In this document: positions 18,539-28,096 of the stretch, piece after piece
Numbering within the stretch: position 1 is the first letter of the stretch
Layout: the number at the start of each line of letters is the position of its first letter
Program-made: the position numbers and the translations under genes
The notes under the pieces: generated by a model
Told to the model about the DNA's origin: nothing
Database searches by the model: none
What the model saw: the letters and a program-made list of their open reading frames with translations, nothing else
Origin: an uncultured Chlamydiae bacterium
GTDB lineage: Bacteria; Chlamydiota; Chlamydiia; Chlamydiales; 2-12-FULL-49-11
NCBI GenBank assembly: GCA_937996705.1
Contig: CALKUQ010000045.1
Location: forward strand, 1 to 47,738
Length of the DNA: 47,738 bases
Direction: 5' to 3'

Positions 18539-19315
18539 TCAGATGAAAATTTTAAATTCAATAAACCATTCATTGGATCTAAATCTCATGTTCCAGACAT
18601 TACTTCCGACATCAACTGCCGAGCCAGTGGAAGTCCTTAGATAACGAGATCCTTTAAAATGGCCTGCATCAAAAAAACGATAACCCGATCCGATCGCCCA
18701 TCGGTTGTTGTAGTTGTATTCAAGACCGGCAAGGATTGTGTAGGTGAAATTTTTGCGCACGAGGTATTGATTTTCAGAGGAGAAGCTTTCGTAGGGGCTG
18801 GAATCGCCTGTTGGAGGTAGACCCGTTGTTCTAAAATTTGTGATTGTTAAATTGCTAACTCCGACAGCAGAGCCTAAGGTGGGATAGAGAGTCCCTTTTC
18901 CAAGGTTCCAATGGCAATAGGGTATCCATAGTCCAAGAAGATTTGCAGAAAAGAGGAGGGGTGTGACATCGAGATCGAATTTTCTTGTATAAGATCCGCC
19001 GCCAGTGGTTGGGGTTTGGTATTTTCTGTATTCAAAGGTGCTCCGATTAGAAATACTAACTTCTAGATCGATCAGATGGAAAACTTCAGAGCCTACACTG
19101 AAACTGGCAATAGCGCAATTTCCTAAATTACTATTATAACCTTGAAGGGCTCTATTCCAAGGAGGTGAAGGAGCAGTAATGTTTGCAGAGCCAGAAAATG
19201 AGATCCCTGAACCAACTTTAATATAAAAAGAGTAATCGTGCGGTTCTGAAGAGCATACCAAAGGGGTTAAGATCAATGCGTTTAGAGTAATAAGTTTGTT
19301 TAGCAATAGCTTCAT
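18539..19315 (-). CDS. Predicted small outer-membrane barrel protein
   Basis: The ATG at 19315 follows AAAAGGATT and opens a signal peptide (MKLLLNKLITLNALILTPLVCSS). I prefer it to an upstream in-frame start at 19387, which would overlap the preceding gene. The mature protein shows repeated amphipathic strands (YSFYIKVGSGISFSGSA, VGSEVFHLIDLEVSISN, FTYTILAGLEYNYNNRWAIG) and ends in EWFIEFKIFI. That is a typical last strand with hydrophobic/aromatic residues and a nearly C-terminal Phe. The layout is that of an 8-stranded Opa/OmpW-like barrel; no family can be named. It is 10 bp behind the 190-residue exported protein, so the two form an operon. Confidence 0.65.
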   Translation of the reverse strand: MKLLLNKLITLNALILTPLVCSSEPHDYSFYIKVGSGISFSGSANITAPSPPWNRALQGYNSNLGNCAIASFSVGSEVFHLIDLEVSISNRSTFEYRKYQTPTTGGGSYTRKFDLDVTPLLFSANLLGLWIPYCHWNLGKGTLYPTLGSAVGVSNLTITNFRTTGLPPTGDSSPYESFSSENQYLVRKNFTYTILAGLEYNYNNRWAIGSGYRFFDAGHFKGSRYLRTSTGSAVDVGSNVWNMRFRSNEWFIEFKIFI

Positions 19316-19325
19316 GACAATCCTT

Positions 19326-19898
19326 TTAGAAAATCGTTCCAGTCCTTGTAAATTGAAAATAAATTTTCCCTTCTTCTGAAGAGACAATTAAATTAAAGGT
19401 CTGTCCATAAAAGGGGTTAAGAAGAATCTTTGTGCTCGCAGTCACCATGCATTCTGTCACCATCGAGTTTATGATGCTGTCTAGCTCTAAATCAATCGGT
19501 GCTGTTGGTGTAAACCAACTTACGATGAGTCCATTATCAACAGATAAGTAGTTAGAGATGTCTGTGTAGATTACAGTAGAGTTTTGCATAGATAAAAAGG
19601 AAGCGGAGCAGGTTCCTACTGGCTGATTATTTTCATTGTAAAGGGGTGCTCTTCCAGCTAAATAGCTTGACGCTGTCGTTGAGCTGTCTACGGATACGTT
19701 GGAGGTAGGTATTAAGATAAAACTATTAGCGAATTCAGAGATGTAAAGGTAGTAGGTCATTGTTTCAGGTTCTATTGAATTTAGCGCATACAAACGGTCG
19801 CTGTGAGGGGAGACAAGGAACAATAAGAGTAAAAGGAGTGGCCTACAACGATTTTTAATCAAAGGCGGGAGCTTTTTATAGAGGGTTTGTTGAGTCAT
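19326..19898 (-). CDS. Unknown exported protein (190 aa)
   Basis: The ATG is well placed behind AAAAAGGAGCCTC. A basic N-terminus (KKLPPLIKNRCRP) followed by LLLLLLFLVSPHSDRLYA forms a signal peptide. The remainder is beta-rich with a polar Ser/Thr/Asn character (YYLYISEFANSFILIP, PLYNENNQPVGTCSASFL) and ends IYFQFTRTGTIF. The layout, with a strand ending in a Gly-rich turn and then VGTCSASF, is faintly like lipocalin-type or dirigent-type small barrels, but this is not enough to name it. It is first in a two-gene unit with the barrel protein downstream. Confidence 0.65.
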   Translation of the reverse strand: MTQQTLYKKLPPLIKNRCRPLLLLLLFLVSPHSDRLYALNSIEPETMTYYLYISEFANSFILIPTSNVSVDSSTTASSYLAGRAPLYNENNQPVGTCSASFLSMQNSTVIYTDISNYLSVDNGLIVSWFTPTAPIDLELDSIINSMVTECMVTASTKILLNPFYGQTFNLIVSSEEGKIYFQFTRTGTIF

Positions 19899-20087
19899 GA
19901 GGCTCCTTTTTGCTGTCGAGTTATTTTATCGACTTTAGCTTGCTAACATTTATTTATCAATTTTTTTAAAGTTAAAACAGCTACGTTCCACATTTGAGAT
20001 GTGTTGGGGGTGTCCTAAATCATCTAGCAATAATATTGCATTTATTATAAGGTATTTGCAAAAAAAAATACCAATTTGGGGGTTGTT

Positions 20088-22487
20088 GTGGATATTAGTC
20101 TAGGTGGTGGAGGTGGTAGGGTTCTTCGATTTGATGCAATTCCTATACCCCTTCAGCCTATGGGAATCATTTTTAGCTTTTTTATATCACCTGGAGATAA
20201 TTATGAATCCACTGATGTTAAAAATATTAAAAATATATTAAAATATTTTAAATCTGAGGGTGAGGCTGAAGAGTCCCCCTGGCTTGCTGCTTTTTTTAAG
20301 GGGATGAAAGAGAGCATAGACCCTCCAGCAATTCGCAATCGTTTTTGGCTTTATTATAATGAGGAGAGACCGTTTAAGGATGCCCTCCTCGATTATGATC
20401 AAATGAGCAGAATTGTAGCAGGAGCGATTCAATGTCAAATTAATAAAATTATTAAGGGTTTAATTTCTGATATTGATAAAGAAAGGTGTACGAGTTTTTT
20501 TAAAGGAGTAATAGAAGCAGATAAATTTATTGTTAGAGAAAATATCGACGTCTTTTCGAATTTACTAGACTTAATGCTGGATCCTCGATCTGGTGAGATT
20601 TATGAGAGTCCAGTTGATTTAACCTTGGCGGGAAAATTTAATATAGAAAGAGTTAGGATGTATGGAAAGGCTCTTTTAGCAATTGCTTTCAAAATAGAAG
20701 TTCTCATAGATAGGATATTTAATGGGTTTTTGTTATTGCACCCAGATAATAAAGTAATATTCGACGAGATCTCTAGGATTAGTAAACTGGAATTTTTAGT
20801 TCTTGATGCAAGATCAACCGCAGTAAAAAAATTAATGCAGAATAGAACCGATAAAGTAATTTCGGAACAGCAGCAGCTTACACGTCTTGTACACAATAGC
20901 TTAGGAAAAAAAAGTGAATTTCTAAATTTTAGGCCTATTCGAGGGATGTTGACAAAAATGTTTGGGGAAAAAAATGGGGATCAATATTTTTCTCGATTAT
21001 TGGATTTAAAAGATATCGTAAAAATAATTGCTATTGCGGATGAAATTTTATTTGCTAATTTAGAAAAAAAAGCGATTCAAGAATTAAAAAAGCTTCATTC
21101 CCCACTACCTCTAAAGCTTCATTTGGTTTCAGCTTTGTCCCCTTCGTTTGAAGAGGTGACTAAAAAAGAGGGTGAGGATTTTGATGTAGCAGTTATGGCT
21201 AAAAAAATCTCGTCTCTGGAGTTTCTAGAGCGATTTGGTGTAGCAAGTTTGCGTAACAGCATTAAGTTGAGTGGAGGAGGAGCGCAGTCGTATCTAAACG
21301 CAAGGGCACATTTACAAGATCTGATTTTTTTATTAGAAAATTCAAAATCACAAAATGATCCCTTGGAACTGTTTACAATAGTTGTTCAGGTAACGCAAGT
21401 TATGGAGCAAATGCTCACGACAGTGACAAGGAAATTTTTAAAGAAAGACGATCTAAGAAATCACAGTTTTTTGCAATTGTTAAAATTGTATACAGGGTCA
21501 GCAATATCTAAAAAAGATCGCGATCTCCTTGAAGATTTGGAATTAGTAGAATTCGCATCCCGACAAATCCATAATTTTCCGAAACTCCATTTTGTTAGAT
21601 ATTCATCAGCTTTTAAGTTGCTTCAAACTTCAGTTAGTTTATTTGCTAATCCAGAGAGTGGATCTATGGAACTATTAAAAAGTGATGTCTTTGATTGGGT
21701 AAAAGAGTACATCTCTCTTTTTGATAGACTTCATAAGCCTCTAGGAGATAGTAGGCAAGTTCCTAGCAGTATAATCCAAAGGTTTTTTGCATCATTTCTC
21801 CCTGAAAGAGCTTTGGCTGTAGGATCTGGCGGAGGTGCGGGTGGCGCTTCTGGTGCGAGTGGAGCAGCTGTAGTAATTGAAGGAATGCCTATAGTTGAAG
21901 ATCATCGAGATTTTTTCACTGGAATTATGGAAGATCTGGCTAGAAGGCGACCCTCTCCATTTTTAACAAATCTCTTTGTACAGATAGGGCTTCTTAAAAA
22001 TGAATTAGGTCGGATAGATCCTAAATTAATGAATTTTAGGTTATCTCGTGGAACTATTCTCTGTTATCAATTTCTTGAAAATGTATGTGCTTATTTATTA
22101 AATGATGCTAAGATTTCGAGGTATAATCACGATTTTAGGGCAATGCCTTTGCATGAAATGGGGTTGACAGAAGAAGATTGGGCCTTTTTAGAATTAGGAA
22201 AACAGGGACGAGGAGAGGCTAGATTTAGAGAATTTCGTTCAGAGGCTACTTCGCATAAAGTTGCCGAGAAGGGGGCCGCTAGAGCAAGAGGAGGAGCTAG
22301 TGGTTCAGTCGTCAAAGCCTCAGAAGAGAGTGGCGTGGTTCGATCAAAAGCGGGAAAGATGATAGAGGATAAGTTCTTAGAGATGTATAGATCGACTCTG
22401 CTCATTTCAATGAAAATGCTAGCAGCATTTCCAGGAGCACCAAGAGCAGGAGGAGCAGGAGGAGCAGGAGGAGCAGGAGGAGTTTAA
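20088..22487 (+). CDS. Unknown ~800-residue protein, paralogue B, Gly-Ala repeat tail
   Basis: I choose the GTG at 20088, behind GGGGG, over a TTG at 20076. With it the N-terminus MDISLGGGGGRVLRFD puts the conserved PLQP at residues 21-24, exactly as in paralogue A. The same conserved blocks are present: GKFNIERVRMYGKALLAIA, EFASRQIHNFPKLHFVRY, ARRRPSPFLTNLFVQIG, LTEEDWAFLELGKQ, ASEESGVVRSKAG. A Gly/Ala-rich linker stands at the same place, and the tail is again (AGG)n from a 9-bp DNA repeat. Function unknown. The copies lie ~4 kb apart with the 280-residue unknown, PP2C and two exported genes between them. This suggests an old duplication followed by insertion or inversion of the genes in between. 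No signal peptide. Confidence 0.75.
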   Translation: MDISLGGGGGRVLRFDAIPIPLQPMGIIFSFFISPGDNYESTDVKNIKNILKYFKSEGEAEESPWLAAFFKGMKESIDPPAIRNRFWLYYNEERPFKDALLDYDQMSRIVAGAIQCQINKIIKGLISDIDKERCTSFFKGVIEADKFIVRENIDVFSNLLDLMLDPRSGEIYESPVDLTLAGKFNIERVRMYGKALLAIAFKIEVLIDRIFNGFLLLHPDNKVIFDEISRISKLEFLVLDARSTAVKKLMQNRTDKVISEQQQLTRLVHNSLGKKSEFLNFRPIRGMLTKMFGEKNGDQYFSRLLDLKDIVKIIAIADEILFANLEKKAIQELKKLHSPLPLKLHLVSALSPSFEEVTKKEGEDFDVAVMAKKISSLEFLERFGVASLRNSIKLSGGGAQSYLNARAHLQDLIFLLENSKSQNDPLELFTIVVQVTQVMEQMLTTVTRKFLKKDDLRNHSFLQLLKLYTGSAISKKDRDLLEDLELVEFASRQIHNFPKLHFVRYSSAFKLLQTSVSLFANPESGSMELLKSDVFDWVKEYISLFDRLHKPLGDSRQVPSSIIQRFFASFLPERALAVGSGGGAGGASGASGAAVVIEGMPIVEDHRDFFTGIMEDLARRRPSPFLTNLFVQIGLLKNELGRIDPKLMNFRLSRGTILCYQFLENVCAYLLNDAKISRYNHDFRAMPLHEMGLTEEDWAFLELGKQGRGEARFREFRSEATSHKVAEKGAARARGGASGSVVKASEESGVVRSKAGKMIEDKFLEMYRSTLLISMKMLAAFPGAPRAGGAGGAGGAGGV
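22443..22481 (+). repeat. 9-bp VNTR (GGAGCAGGA)x4 in paralogue B
   Basis: Four nonamers (the first reads AGAGCAGGA) plus a partial unit directly precede the stop codon, as in paralogue A. Confidence 0.9.
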
Positions 22488-22831
22488 TTATGGGGACCGT
22501 GCTTTCAAATCTCCAATTTCAACACCCTGGTGCTGCAGTAGCAGCTATACTCATGACAGTTGAAAGACCCGGATTTTTCGCAGCAAAATCGTTTTAGTTC
22601 AATTAGGCGAAGCCGTCCGCTGAAGAAGGCTCTGTTTGAAACCAGGCCTGATGAAGCGGAATTGAAATAAAAAGATTTTGTAAAGAAAAAGAGGGTGTTT
22701 CAACTGGAATGAGTATATATTGCCTGGCACTCCCTAATAAAACCAAAGCTAGGAGCTATTAGAGAAAATGATGTCCCTTTAAAATTTAATTTTGTAGATT
22801 GAGGTTTTTACAGAATTATAAGGGATAGAAG
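22488..22831. other. 344-bp non-coding or decayed stretch
   Basis: No convincing gene. A 35-codon frame begins at an ATG only 2 bp after the paralogue B stop (22490-22597, MGTVLSNLQFQHPGAAV...). It resembles nothing I know and has no ribosome binding site of its own. TTCAACTGGAA near 22701 followed by TATAT recalls the end of the dispersed 3' repeat (152-170), possibly a fourth, badly eroded copy. The base composition is less AT-rich than other spacers here, hinting at a gene remnant. Confidence 0.4.
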
Positions 22832-25800
22832 ATGTCTAAAACTGGTTGGCTTTGCATAGCCTTTTTCATGCACTCAATTATTTCTCACGCTACATCAATT
22901 ACTTGGAGTGGTATATCTCCGAATAATGAGATGAGTGATGCCGCGAATTGGGATCCAAATTCCGTTCCAGGAAGTAGTGATGATGCCCTATTTAATAGTG
23001 GAATTGAGGGGATTGATACAAATCCTGTAGAGAATGCGTCCATTTTATCGGTAGCTACCTTTAATTTTTTAGAGAGTGCAGAGATCTTTCATTTTAATTT
23101 TAATAACAATTCGCTCATTTTTTATGGGGCAGGGATTACTGGCTTAAATACAAATCCCATAATCAATGTTACCAATATTGATAATACTCTAAATCCAGGC
23201 GATTTGATCTCTTTTTTGGGGGGGAGCGGGACCTCTGGTAGCTCGATTATTACAAGCTCAAATCGCGCTACGCTTACAGGTAACGCATCGACAACAGCTC
23301 TTGGCTCTGTTCTCTCAAATTTACATTCTGCAGGGGTACTCACAATTACAAATGGGGGTAGAATTACAGCAACTAATAGTGGTGTTGACAGAGCCACTGG
23401 AAGTGGAAGCAATGGGGTAGCCAATAGTGAAGGGAGTCAGCTCAAGTTTGATGGAATGGTTACAGCCGGAGATAATGTTGCTATTTCCGTGACTAATAGT
23501 GGCGTTTTCAGCGGTGTTAATATTAGTGCGGGAGATCTAGTTGCAGTGGTTAATGGCAGTCAAGTTAACTCTTCAGCAGAGTTTCATGCAGGAGATAATT
23601 TTACCTGTGATGTTTCAAATATCGGTAACGATAGCAGTTCTGGTTGGGGACTTAATTATGTTGGAAAAATCAATGCAGCTCAGGTTTTTTTACAAACAAA
23701 TGCGAGTTTTGGCAACGATTGCACAATTAATGTTTCTAATTCGGGTGATAACTCGAGTCAAACGATTCTTTCAACAGACAATATTGCCTATCTTAATGAC
23801 CAACAACTTTATGTGGGAGGTCCTCTAATTGCTGGGGATAGGTTCAGATTATTGGCGAGTAACACGGGTAGAGATAGTAGTCATGGATACGGGGTTTATC
23901 AGGTTGCAGTAATTAATTCTAATTCAGGTTTAACCGGGAATCAAATTCTTTTTAAGCAGGGGGCAACTCTTGGAGATTATGCGACAATCGGAGTGGTTAA
24001 TGAAGGTTCTTACACGGGTAGTAATACCAATGAAGGATCAAGTGTAGCTCAAATGAATTTCGGGCAAATTGCTGTGGGAGATTACAATTTTCCTGGTTTC
24101 TACGCATTTACGGCAGGGGATAATTTCTCTTTGAATGCAACAAATAGTGGCATAAATAGCACAATCGGAGTTGGAAAAGATTCTGTAGGTTCTATTTCAA
24201 CGGATCAGGTGGTCTTTTTTACCCCTGTGAGGCTCAGGAATCGGGCAAATATTTTCATCGAGAGTAGTGGTCAATTTTCTGGCAATGCAACAGAATTTTA
24301 TGTGAATGTCGGATCTGTTGGAGGTAATCAATTCTATTGCAAAAGCAGTTTTAGTGCTGTAGATGATTTCTCTCTTACTGTTAATAGTTCAGGCGATTCC
24401 AAAGGGGGCGGCATAGGTGGCTATTTTATTGGTGATATAACAGGAGGTCAGCAAGTTCATTTTGAAAATAGCTGTATTATGGGGAACAATGCATCGATTA
24501 TAATTACAAATACGGGATCTACTTCGTCTAATACAACTAATAGTATTCAAGTGGGTAGCTTAATGGGTTATGGGAAGCAATTATTTACGGAAGGTCTATT
24601 TCAAGTTCAGGACGATTTTGTTTTAGAAATCACCAATAACGGGTTCAATAATGCCGTAAATCGGGGGGGGAATTATGCAGGTTTTATGAATAATAATACA
24701 GTGGATCAGACTGGATCACAAGTTCATATGACTTTGGGGGCATCATTAGGAGATCGAGCATCAATTGAAATTTCAAACACAGGTGGGTATGCAGGTGTTA
24801 ATACTGCAGTTGGCAATTTAATTTCAGTGTTGTCCGGGCAACAATTTTATTCAGTACAAAATTTCGAGGCGGGAGATGATTTTTCTTTAAGGGTATCTAA
24901 CACTGGGGTTGATAATGCATCTCTTCAAAATGACAATAGTATAGCCACTCTCGTTAACGCGCAAGTTCAAGTAGATGGTCGTTGCACTTTAGGTAATAAT
25001 GCTTTGATTGTTGTAACCAATAGCGGTACAAATAACGATGAGGGAGGAACTGCTAATAATATCGGGCTGATTACAGGATCACAAGTGATTGTGAATGGAG
25101 TTTTTAGTGCAGGGGAAGATCTGAATCTTAGCGCTACCAATCAAATGATTAACAGGGGTGGAGTTAGCAATGTGGTAGGAGAAGTGACGGGTAGCCAAAT
25201 AAGTTTTAGAAACGGATGTCTACTTAATAACGGTTCTATCATTTCTGCTTATAACAGTGGTGTTGTAGCTGATTCTCAGATTGTTTTTGCTCAAGGGTTT
25301 ACCATTTCTGCTGGCTCTGCAACGATTCAAGCTATTAATGAAGGAACTGTTACCCAGCATGGGATTGTTGTAGAGGGAAGCGGTTTGGGTGGAAATGCTA
25401 ATATTATTTTGCAGGGAAATGATTTGTATGCAAATACTTCTGGGGTCACATTTACCATTGGAGGGTTGAATGGGGATAGTTTAAGCACCGCAAAATCAAA
25501 CGCTCCCTTGTTAATTCATACAGATTCCACGATAAATGCAAATTTTTTGGGAAATATCCAAGACTTTTCAGGCCCATCTCCTTTAACAAAACAGGGAGGG
25601 GGGAAGCAAACTTTGTCAGGGGTTAATGAGTACACAGGATTGACTACTGTTGAGGAGGGGACCCTTGTGATAGCAGGCTCAATTTTAGAAGGGGTTAGAG
25701 TCGAAAGCTCGGGCATTTTAAAAGGATCTGGAAGCATTGGAGGAAGTGTTGTAAATTCTGGGATTATCGCTCCGGGGCAAAGCGTAGGCACACTAAGTAT

Positions 25801-27241
25801 TGGAGGAAATTTCACAAACAGTGGCGGGGTTTTTGAAGTCGAAATTGAGCCTGCGGCAGCATCTGCCCTTGATATAGGCGGATCTGCTTTGGTTTCAGGA
25901 ACTGTCCAAGTGGTCCAAGACCCTGGATCTTATCCAAGAAGTTATACGTATCAGATTCTAGAGGCATCAAGCGGTATTTCAGGAGCATTCGATCCAATCG
26001 TTACTGGGGGGATTGTGATCGGAGGACTTCCTGGATACTCCTTTACGCTTAGCCAAGAGGAACATGCTATTTTTCTCTCCTACAGCTCTCAGATCCCGAC
26101 AACTTACCTTGAGGGTAATAATCTGATCATAGCAAATTATTTAAATAAGTATGGAGATGGCTCAACGATTTCTCTTTTTAATGGGAGTAGTAATCAAGAG
26201 TTAATCGATGGTTTAAAGAGCGTTTCTCCGTCAAGAAATGCTTATGTCTCCTATATTACACAGATGATTGCCTTTTCTTTAAGTACGAGCCTTTCAACTT
26301 ACCTAGACCAGATTCGTATGACAGGATCTAGGTATTCAGGGGATAAGACTGCAATAGCGCTTCTTGCAGATCGGTCTAATAAAACAGTTCCAATAAAGAG
26401 GGAAAAGCCCCTTTCTGGATGGATCTTGGGATTTGGGGAGCTTGCACACCAAAGAGGAACAAACCAAATCCAATCGGTTAACTATGGGTCTGGAGCTTTG
26501 CTAGTGGGGGTTGATTATCTATTTGAGAATACCGGTTTATTTGGGATTGCTTTTGGGTATGATTATACTCATTTTTCCGAGGGGGGAAATGCAGGTCATG
26601 GCAATATGAATAACTACGTTTTATCCCTTTATGGGATGGTTTCAGCTTCAAACTTTTATTTCTCACCAGCTCTTTGGGGGCTATTTGACCAAACTCATAA
26701 CGTGCGTAATCTTTCATTACCCAATTATTTTGCTAAAGCCTCCTCAAATATCCACGCATGGCAACTTGATCCTCATTTGGAGATAGGGTATGTTTTGCCA
26801 AATAGCCCCTTAGATTTCACCCTATTCTCCTCTTTAGATTGGCCGGTCACGTGGCAAGGGGGCTACAAGGAAAGAGGGGGATCCCCTTTTAATGTCTCTC
26901 AATCTGCAAGAACCTCTTCGATGGTTCGAAGCGAGACGGGATTTAAATTTTGCGCAGAATGGGAGCAATCTTGGGGTAAAATCTCGTTAAGAGAGAAAAC
27001 AAGTTACGTCTTTGAAAAACCCTTTAACTCAGGAAATATCACAGCAAATTTTGTCGGTATGCCCAGCAGTTTCACAGTAGTAGGTATTAACAAAAACCTC
27101 AACTTAGGCGTGGTTGGCCTAGGGGTTTCAACATTTATAGGAAAAAAGAGGCCTCTTGTCCTTACTCTAGATTACGAGGGAGAATTCGGCTCTAGGTATA
27201 AATCCAATCAATTGATAGTTACTTTGCGTAAAGATTTTTAA
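22832..27241 (+). CDS. Autotransporter (type Va) with repeat passenger
   Basis: A signal peptide (MSKTGWLCIAFFMHSIISHA) leads a ~900-residue passenger of about ten irregular repeats. Each contains an AGDNFSLxxxNSG-like strand and a QVxFxxxxxLGNxAxIxVxNSG-like strand, rich in Asn, Gly and Ser, as expected for a beta-helix. At ~917-950 lies a passenger-associated strand repeat (LTKQGGGKQTLSG, NEYTGLTTVEEGTLVI). Residues ~1192-1469 form the C-terminal barrel, starting SGWILGFGELAHQRG and ending VTLRKDF with the terminal Phe needed for barrel assembly. I do not see the dense GGAI/FXXN pairs of classical chlamydial Pmp proteins, so it is better called a non-Pmp autotransporter. Role: surface adhesion or immune/host contact, inferred from family. 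It stands alone, with spacers of 344 and 52 bp on its two sides. Confidence 0.9.
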   Translation: MSKTGWLCIAFFMHSIISHATSITWSGISPNNEMSDAANWDPNSVPGSSDDALFNSGIEGIDTNPVENASILSVATFNFLESAEIFHFNFNNNSLIFYGAGITGLNTNPIINVTNIDNTLNPGDLISFLGGSGTSGSSIITSSNRATLTGNASTTALGSVLSNLHSAGVLTITNGGRITATNSGVDRATGSGSNGVANSEGSQLKFDGMVTAGDNVAISVTNSGVFSGVNISAGDLVAVVNGSQVNSSAEFHAGDNFTCDVSNIGNDSSSGWGLNYVGKINAAQVFLQTNASFGNDCTINVSNSGDNSSQTILSTDNIAYLNDQQLYVGGPLIAGDRFRLLASNTGRDSSHGYGVYQVAVINSNSGLTGNQILFKQGATLGDYATIGVVNEGSYTGSNTNEGSSVAQMNFGQIAVGDYNFPGFYAFTAGDNFSLNATNSGINSTIGVGKDSVGSISTDQVVFFTPVRLRNRANIFIESSGQFSGNATEFYVNVGSVGGNQFYCKSSFSAVDDFSLTVNSSGDSKGGGIGGYFIGDITGGQQVHFENSCIMGNNASIIITNTGSTSSNTTNSIQVGSLMGYGKQLFTEGLFQVQDDFVLEITNNGFNNAVNRGGNYAGFMNNNTVDQTGSQVHMTLGASLGDRASIEISNTGGYAGVNTAVGNLISVLSGQQFYSVQNFEAGDDFSLRVSNTGVDNASLQNDNSIATLVNAQVQVDGRCTLGNNALIVVTNSGTNNDEGGTANNIGLITGSQVIVNGVFSAGEDLNLSATNQMINRGGVSNVVGEVTGSQISFRNGCLLNNGSIISAYNSGVVADSQIVFAQGFTISAGSATIQAINEGTVTQHGIVVEGSGLGGNANIILQGNDLYANTSGVTFTIGGLNGDSLSTAKSNAPLLIHTDSTINANFLGNIQDFSGPSPLTKQGGGKQTLSGVNEYTGLTTVEEGTLVIAGSILEGVRVESSGILKGSGSIGGSVVNSGIIAPGQSVGTLSIGGNFTNSGGVFEVEIEPAAASALDIGGSALVSGTVQVVQDPGSYPRSYTYQILEASSGISGAFDPIVTGGIVIGGLPGYSFTLSQEEHAIFLSYSSQIPTTYLEGNNLIIANYLNKYGDGSTISLFNGSSNQELIDGLKSVSPSRNAYVSYITQMIAFSLSTSLSTYLDQIRMTGSRYSGDKTAIALLADRSNKTVPIKREKPLSGWILGFGELAHQRGTNQIQSVNYGSGALLVGVDYLFENTGLFGIAFGYDYTHFSEGGNAGHGNMNNYVLSLYGMVSASNFYFSPALWGLFDQTHNVRNLSLPNYFAKASSNIHAWQLDPHLEIGYVLPNSPLDFTLFSSLDWPVTWQGGYKERGGSPFNVSQSARTSSMVRSETGFKFCAEWEQSWGKISLREKTSYVFEKPFNSGNITANFVGMPSSFTVVGINKNLNLGVVGLGVSTFIGKKRPLVLTLDYEGEFGSRYKSNQLIVTLRKDF

Positions 27242-27293
27242 TTGGAACGGCATTATTGCAACTTATTAAGAAAGAGAATAGAGTAGAAAGGTA

Positions 27294-28031
27294 TTGGATC
27301 AAAATAGTCAACACTCCTTCTATTCTAGTTTACGCGATTTAGGCCCCTATTTTATTGGAGAGGGCGAGGAAGTTGTTAAATCTCTTTTCAAAAGCGATTT
27401 AGAAGTTATTTCTCTTCTAATGGAGGAGAGGTATCTTGCAAAATTGACCTTTCCGAACTCTGTTAAAATTGAAATTGCTTCTAAAGAAGAGCTCCAGAAA
27501 ATAATTGGGTATAAAATGCATCAAGGTATTATGGCTCTTGGTGTTAAGCCTAAAAATGCGTTGATAGAAGAGATGACAGGACCTGCGATTGTCCTCAATG
27601 GTGTGGTAGATCCAGAAAATGTGGGGGCAATTGTTCGTAATGCGGTCGCCTTTGGTGTGCGTAATTTAATCGTGGATACCTACTCCTCACCTCCTTATTT
27701 AAGAAGGAGCATAAAAGTGTCGAGGGGGGCACTATTTCAAATGAAGGTGCATACTACTTCGAATTTATGTGAGTTGCTTCAAGGAAAAAACAGTGTTGCA
27801 ACTTCGCTGAGTAATAAGGCTGTTTTACTAGAGCAAGCGATCTTCCCTCAAGACCCCTATTTTATTTTTGGCAGGGAATCTACTGGAATCGATCCTGAAA
27901 TTTTGAATTCTGCCTCTACCCATGTTAAAATTCCGATAGATCCAATCATAGATAGTCTTAATGTTGCAGTAGCCTCAGGGATTATTCTCTATCAGTTCCA
28001 AGAAGTATTTAAAAATTCAAAGAAAATCTGA
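27294..28031 (+). CDS. TrmH/SpoU-family RNA 2'-O-methyltransferase
   Basis: A TTG start lies behind AGAAAGG. Residues ~15-85 form the substrate-binding head (LRDLGPYFIGEGEEVV ... HQGIMALG). The SPOUT trefoil-knot domain follows with the three family motifs: motif 1 VVDPENVGAIVRNA (~102-115, with the conserved Asn and Arg), motif 2 FIFGRESTGID, and motif 3 IDSLNVAVASGIILYQ. It should transfer methyl from S-adenosylmethionine to a ribose 2'-OH in rRNA or tRNA. It is less typical than the RlmB-like gene at 30383 and could be a TrmH/TsnR-type enzyme with another target. It lies 65 bp before the tRNA-binding operon on the same strand and may be co-transcribed. Confidence 0.88.
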   Translation: MDQNSQHSFYSSLRDLGPYFIGEGEEVVKSLFKSDLEVISLLMEERYLAKLTFPNSVKIEIASKEELQKIIGYKMHQGIMALGVKPKNALIEEMTGPAIVLNGVVDPENVGAIVRNAVAFGVRNLIVDTYSSPPYLRRSIKVSRGALFQMKVHTTSNLCELLQGKNSVATSLSNKAVLLEQAIFPQDPYFIFGRESTGIDPEILNSASTHVKIPIDPIIDSLNVAVASGIILYQFQEVFKNSKKI

Positions 28032-28096
28032 ACTAATACTTGAAATTTTATTTGCAAAAACTTAACTTAATGCAACTTTAATTTTTTGGAGTTTTT

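Noticed and set aside
22490..22597. 35-codon frame directly after paralogue B
   Set aside because: No ribosome binding site, no recognisable composition, and it does not continue the paralogue in any frame.
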